Source of the DNA: Oscillospiraceae bacterium | Lineage (GTDB): Bacteria; Bacillota_A; Clostridia; Oscillospirales; Oscillospiraceae | Length of the DNA: 9,422 nt | Direction: 5' to 3' | NCBI GenBank assembly: GCA_017411665.1 | Contig: JAFQPT010000136.1 | Span: forward strand, 1 to 9,422 | Part shown: in pieces, positions 7,283 to 9,422 of the stretch | Layout: each line of letters opens with the position of its first letter | How positions within the stretch are numbered: the stretch's first letter is position 1 | Notes under the pieces: generated by a model | Seen by the model: only the letters and a program-made list of their open reading frames with translations | Database searches by the model: none | What the model was told of the DNA's origin: nothing | Translations under genes and position numbers: made by a program

Positions 7283-7753
7283 ATGGCAATGAAACAAAGA
7301 CCTCAATCCGGACAGCAGAGCAAGCATCCCCGTCAGGGCTCCGCACAGCCCCGCAATGGCCGTCCCCGCAGCGGCAATACAGGAACTGCGCAGAAGAAAA
7401 AGAATGCTTCCGCACCGCAGCAGAATCCCAAAGCAAAGCGTACCAATCGGGAAGCCGCCGCAGAAGCAGCTACCCCCGGCAATATTCTCTGGAAACTGGC
7501 ACTGATTTTGTGCGTCGGTCTGGTCGTGTTCAGTCTGCTGTTTGCAAGCATCAACGGCGGCGCAAAGTATGTGGGCATCACCTATGAAACCGAATCGGAA
7601 AATGTGACCCCCACGCCTCCCGTATCCAGTGTTGACCCCAACGTCAATATCACCGGCTCTGACATTACCCCTCTGCCGCCCAGTCCCACTCCCGATGCCG
7701 CGCAGAATCAAGACGGCGGCACCATTATCAACGGACAGCCGGTCACCCCTTGA
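7283..7753 (+). CDS. Small single-pass membrane protein with basic N-terminal and Pro/Thr-rich C-terminal tails
   Basis: I do not recognise this 156-aa protein. Residues 1-66 are a basic, Gln/Pro/Lys/Arg-rich, probably disordered tail. A single hydrophobic helix spans about 68-90 (NILWKLALILCVGLVVFSLL). Residues 91-156 are Pro/Thr/Asn-rich with patches such as TPTPPVSS and PLPPSPTPD. By the positive-inside rule the basic tail should be cytoplasmic and the Pro-rich tail outside. GGAG at 7271-7274, eight bases before ATG 7283, supports this start; a second in-frame ATG at 7289 is less well placed. It stands alone between two terminators. The basic tail could bind nucleic acid or acidic protein partners, but that is speculation. 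Confidence 0.78.
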   Translation: MAMKQRPQSGQQSKHPRQGSAQPRNGRPRSGNTGTAQKKKNASAPQQNPKAKRTNREAAAEAATPGNILWKLALILCVGLVVFSLLFASINGGAKYVGITYETESENVTPTPPVSSVDPNVNITGSDITPLPPSPTPDAAQNQDGGTIINGQPVTP

Positions 7754-7761
7754 TTTTGCAA

Positions 7762-7800
7762 AATAACCGCACCTCTTGTGAGGTGCGGTTATTGCTTCTT
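7762..7800 (+). terminator. Rho-independent terminator after the small membrane protein gene
   Basis: A perfect 14-bp stem (7762-7775 with 7780-7793) has a TTGT loop and a broken T-tail (GCTTCTTTT). It begins 8 nt after the stop codon. The last two stem bases also form the start of the next gene's apparent -35 box. Confidence 0.88.
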
Positions 7801-7820
7801 TTAAGGAAACATGGTAAAAT
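7792..7820 (+). promoter_or_regulatory. Promoter of the lipoprotein gene, overlapping the upstream terminator
   Basis: A -35-like TTGCTT (7792-7797) lies 17 bp from an extended -10, TGG-TAAAAT (7812-7820). The start site would fall near 7827, leaving a leader of about 24 nt that is mostly the ribosome binding site AAAGGAG (7834-7840). Confidence 0.65.
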
Positions 7821-7850
7821 CATGTCACTTACGAAAGGAGACTGAGAAAA

Positions 7851-8588
7851 ATGAAACATCTCGTAAAAATTTCCGCAATCTGCCTGCTCATTCTGGCTAT
7901 GCTCATGTCTCTGTGTGCCTGCGGCGCATCCGACACCGCAGACACCAACACCGACGTTGATGTGGGCGATTTGAAGCGCAATCTGATTGGCCTCACCCCC
8001 GATGATTTCAAGCTGCTCGTACAGGGCAATCTGGACGAAATTTATCTCGGCGTGTTTGATGACAAATATCTGGCACTGGTAGACGGCAGCGAAGCAAGCG
8101 CACAGGAAATCTACGACGAAGGCATGGCTTATGAAGCAGAATACTTCTGCTACTACTTCGACGTTGAATATCCCACCGATGCATTCCTGCAGGAACTCAT
8201 CGACGTATACAAGGAAATTTACGGCCATTCCAAATATAAAGTGGGCGACGCGTCCAAGCTGGATGAAACCACTTATGTGGTCAAGCTCACCGTATCCCCC
8301 ATCGACATCATGGAGCTTGTACTCGATGCAGTGGAGAACGGCGCAGCAGATTCCTTCTATGACAAGTACGCCAACGTAAATGTTGAGGCAATGACCGAGG
8401 CTGAATATCAGGCATACGATGAAGAATGGGCATACATGATTCTGGATATTCTCCGTGACCAGCTGCCCAACATCGGTTATCTGGAAGAAGAAACCCTGGC
8501 CGTACAAATCGTTCTGGAAAATGACGTTTGGATGATCGGCGACAGCGATTTGAGCACAATCGACAGCCTGATCATTGCATACCCCTAA
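7851..8588 (+). CDS. Putative lipoprotein of unknown function
   Basis: This 245-aa product has a lipoprotein signal peptide: a basic start MKHLVK, a hydrophobic core (about 7-21) and a lipobox LCAC with Cys24 as the expected lipidated residue. The mature protein should be anchored on the outer face of the membrane. A short Asp/Thr-rich linker (26-37) precedes an acidic, aromatic-rich, apparently globular and mostly helical domain with segments LIGLTPDDFKLLVQGNLDEI and YDEEWAYMILDILRDQLP. This pattern resembles small Clostridia lipoproteins that I cannot assign to a role. No catalytic or ligand-binding motif is evident. Strong AAAGGAG (7834-7840) precedes ATG 7851. It is a single-gene unit with its own promoter and terminator. 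Confidence 0.85.
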   Translation: MKHLVKISAICLLILAMLMSLCACGASDTADTNTDVDVGDLKRNLIGLTPDDFKLLVQGNLDEIYLGVFDDKYLALVDGSEASAQEIYDEGMAYEAEYFCYYFDVEYPTDAFLQELIDVYKEIYGHSKYKVGDASKLDETTYVVKLTVSPIDIMELVLDAVENGAADSFYDKYANVNVEAMTEAEYQAYDEEWAYMILDILRDQLPNIGYLEEETLAVQIVLENDVWMIGDSDLSTIDSLIIAYP

Positions 8589-8597
8589 AAAGCACAT

Positions 8598-8627
8598 AAG
8601 GAGAGTCTGAACAGGCTCTCCTTTTTC
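8598..8627 (+). terminator. Terminator hairpin between convergent genes
   Basis: AAGGAGAG (8598-8605) pairs with CTCTCCTT (8616-8623), and a T-G pair can extend it. TTTTT follows on the plus strand. On the minus strand the same stem is followed less closely by a T-run from the A-run at 8587-8591, so it may also stop the opposing nitroreductase transcript. The two stop codons are only 38 nt apart. Confidence 0.82.
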
Positions 8628-9373
8628 TATTGCCGCAGCCTGTATGCCGCAGATTTTGTCAGTTCTCTTTGCAGGTATCCGTCATCGGGATACAGCGTCC
8701 GCTCAAATCCGATTTTCTCATGCTGCAAGCACAGCTCCAGCATCAGCAGAAATATTCCCATGTCGATTTGATTGTAGTAGGTCACCTTGTCCGCAGGCAT
8801 AATGCCCCGTTTCCCCGCTTTTTTATAACGGAATACCGTCAGCTGCGCCCCATCCCGCTCAACAAACCACGGCTGTGTGTTGCAGGCACTGGGAGAAAAA
8901 CGCACAATATCAGAAACACCCTCTATCAAATCTCCCTGCCAGATTTCCCCCAAAGACTTCCGCTTGCTTTTGAACATGTTCTTACGGAATTTCTCCGAAG
9001 GCATTTTGGCAATGGCGAACATAATGACAAAATCCAATCCGTCAAATTGTATTTCTTCCACTTTGCCGATTCCGAACCACAAAGCACCGATATCGCGGCT
9101 TGCCAGATATAAGTCCAGTTGCTGACCAAGATAGCCGATATTTTGCAGATACCCGTCTTTTTTCTCGCTGTATAGCAGAATACAGTATTCCTGCCCGCGC
9201 TTGCAGGTGGTTTCCGCAGCGGGGACAATGCGCATCGCAGTACGAATGTTCGGAACAAGTGGAATGAGTGTATCGTAATATGCCTCTATGTCTCTCAATT
9301 CCGCATTTTCAATCTCTCCGATGTCCTTGAATATGTGAAAGGATTTCCGTTTAAAAATCATGTCGTACAGCAT
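8627..9373 (-). CDS. Nitroreductase-like flavoprotein (TM1586-type)
   Basis: This 248-aa protein fits the putative TM nitroreductase group (TM1586-like): a duplicated-half nitroreductase fold that in related proteins binds FMN and uses NAD(P)H. The start, MIFKRKSFHIF (5-15), matches the usual N-terminal Arg-x-Ser FMN-phosphate region. DGYLQNIGYLGQQLDLYL (73-90) and ALWFGIG (97-103) match the first half. FSPSACNTQPWFVE (159-172) matches the characteristic second-half SPSxxNxQPW motif. MGIFLLMLELC (205-215) is the C-terminal helix. The frame is open to 9418, but ATG 9373 is preceded by GAGG eight bases upstream and begins at the family's usual point, so I chose it. The substrate is unknown. It is convergent with the lipoprotein gene; its promoter probably lies beyond the right edge. 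Confidence 0.82.
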   Translation of the reverse strand: MLYDMIFKRKSFHIFKDIGEIENAELRDIEAYYDTLIPLVPNIRTAMRIVPAAETTCKRGQEYCILLYSEKKDGYLQNIGYLGQQLDLYLASRDIGALWFGIGKVEEIQFDGLDFVIMFAIAKMPSEKFRKNMFKSKRKSLGEIWQGDLIEGVSDIVRFSPSACNTQPWFVERDGAQLTVFRYKKAGKRGIMPADKVTYYNQIDMGIFLLMLELCLQHEKIGFERTLYPDDGYLQRELTKSAAYRLRQ

Positions 9374-9422
9374 CACGCTCACCTCATGAAAAGGGTAACA
9401 CAAACTGGTAGATTCCAACGTA

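Noticed and set aside
4652..7711. A 1019-codon open frame on the minus strand opposite the EF-G-like gene
   Set aside because: It arises from strong codon bias in the opposite strand (few TTA, CTA and TCA codons). It runs through two terminators and a promoter and has no recognisable domain.
9374..9418. N-terminal extension of the nitroreductase-like protein up to 9418
   Set aside because: The extra 15 residues precede the conserved family start, and ATG 9373 has a well-spaced GAGG ribosome binding site.

Overview
This window looks like chromosomal DNA from a Gram-positive member of the Clostridia, most likely an Oscillospiraceae/Ruminococcaceae-type gut anaerobe. That placement is inferred from the AGGAG-type ribosome binding sites, sigma-A-like promoters in AT-rich gaps between moderately GC-rich genes, U-tailed hairpin terminators, a lipobox lipoprotein, and an EF-G paralogue of a type I associate with Clostridia. 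No mobile element, CRISPR array, tRNA or rRNA is visible, and no gap between genes exceeds about 225 bases.

Left part (1-4910): an rlmB/trmH-type SpoU 23S rRNA 2'-O-methyltransferase (TTG start at 79) is followed after 26 nt by a 1322-residue gene, apparently in the same operon, which ends at a perfect 14-bp hairpin terminator. The large protein is the most unusual object here. About 800 residues of acidic, repeat-rich, probably disordered sequence are fused to a C-terminal membrane region. That region has the layout of a P1B (heavy-metal) P-type ATPase, but every catalytic signature I looked for is degraded or absent. It appears to be a pseudo-ATPase with a scaffold-like cytoplasmic tail.

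Middle part (4911-7196): a stand-alone EF-G-like GTPase (688 aa) has its own near-consensus promoter (TTGATA-17-TATAAT), a strong terminator, and codon use typical of a very highly expressed gene. It has Asn in place of the usual His in the DTPGH motif and SKID in place of NKxD, which points to the EF-G paralogue group rather than canonical EF-G. The domain IV tip is well conserved.

Right part (7197-9422): three small single-gene units follow. The first is a 156-aa single-pass membrane protein with a basic N-terminal tail and a Pro/Thr-rich outer tail. The second is a 245-aa lipoprotein whose promoter is built into the tail of the preceding terminator. The third, on the minus strand, is a 248-aa TM1586-type nitroreductase-like protein, convergent with the lipoprotein and sharing a hairpin with it. 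The genes at 79, 897 and 5087 touch on ribosome function or have unknown roles; nothing in the sequence ties the right-hand genes to them beyond proximity.
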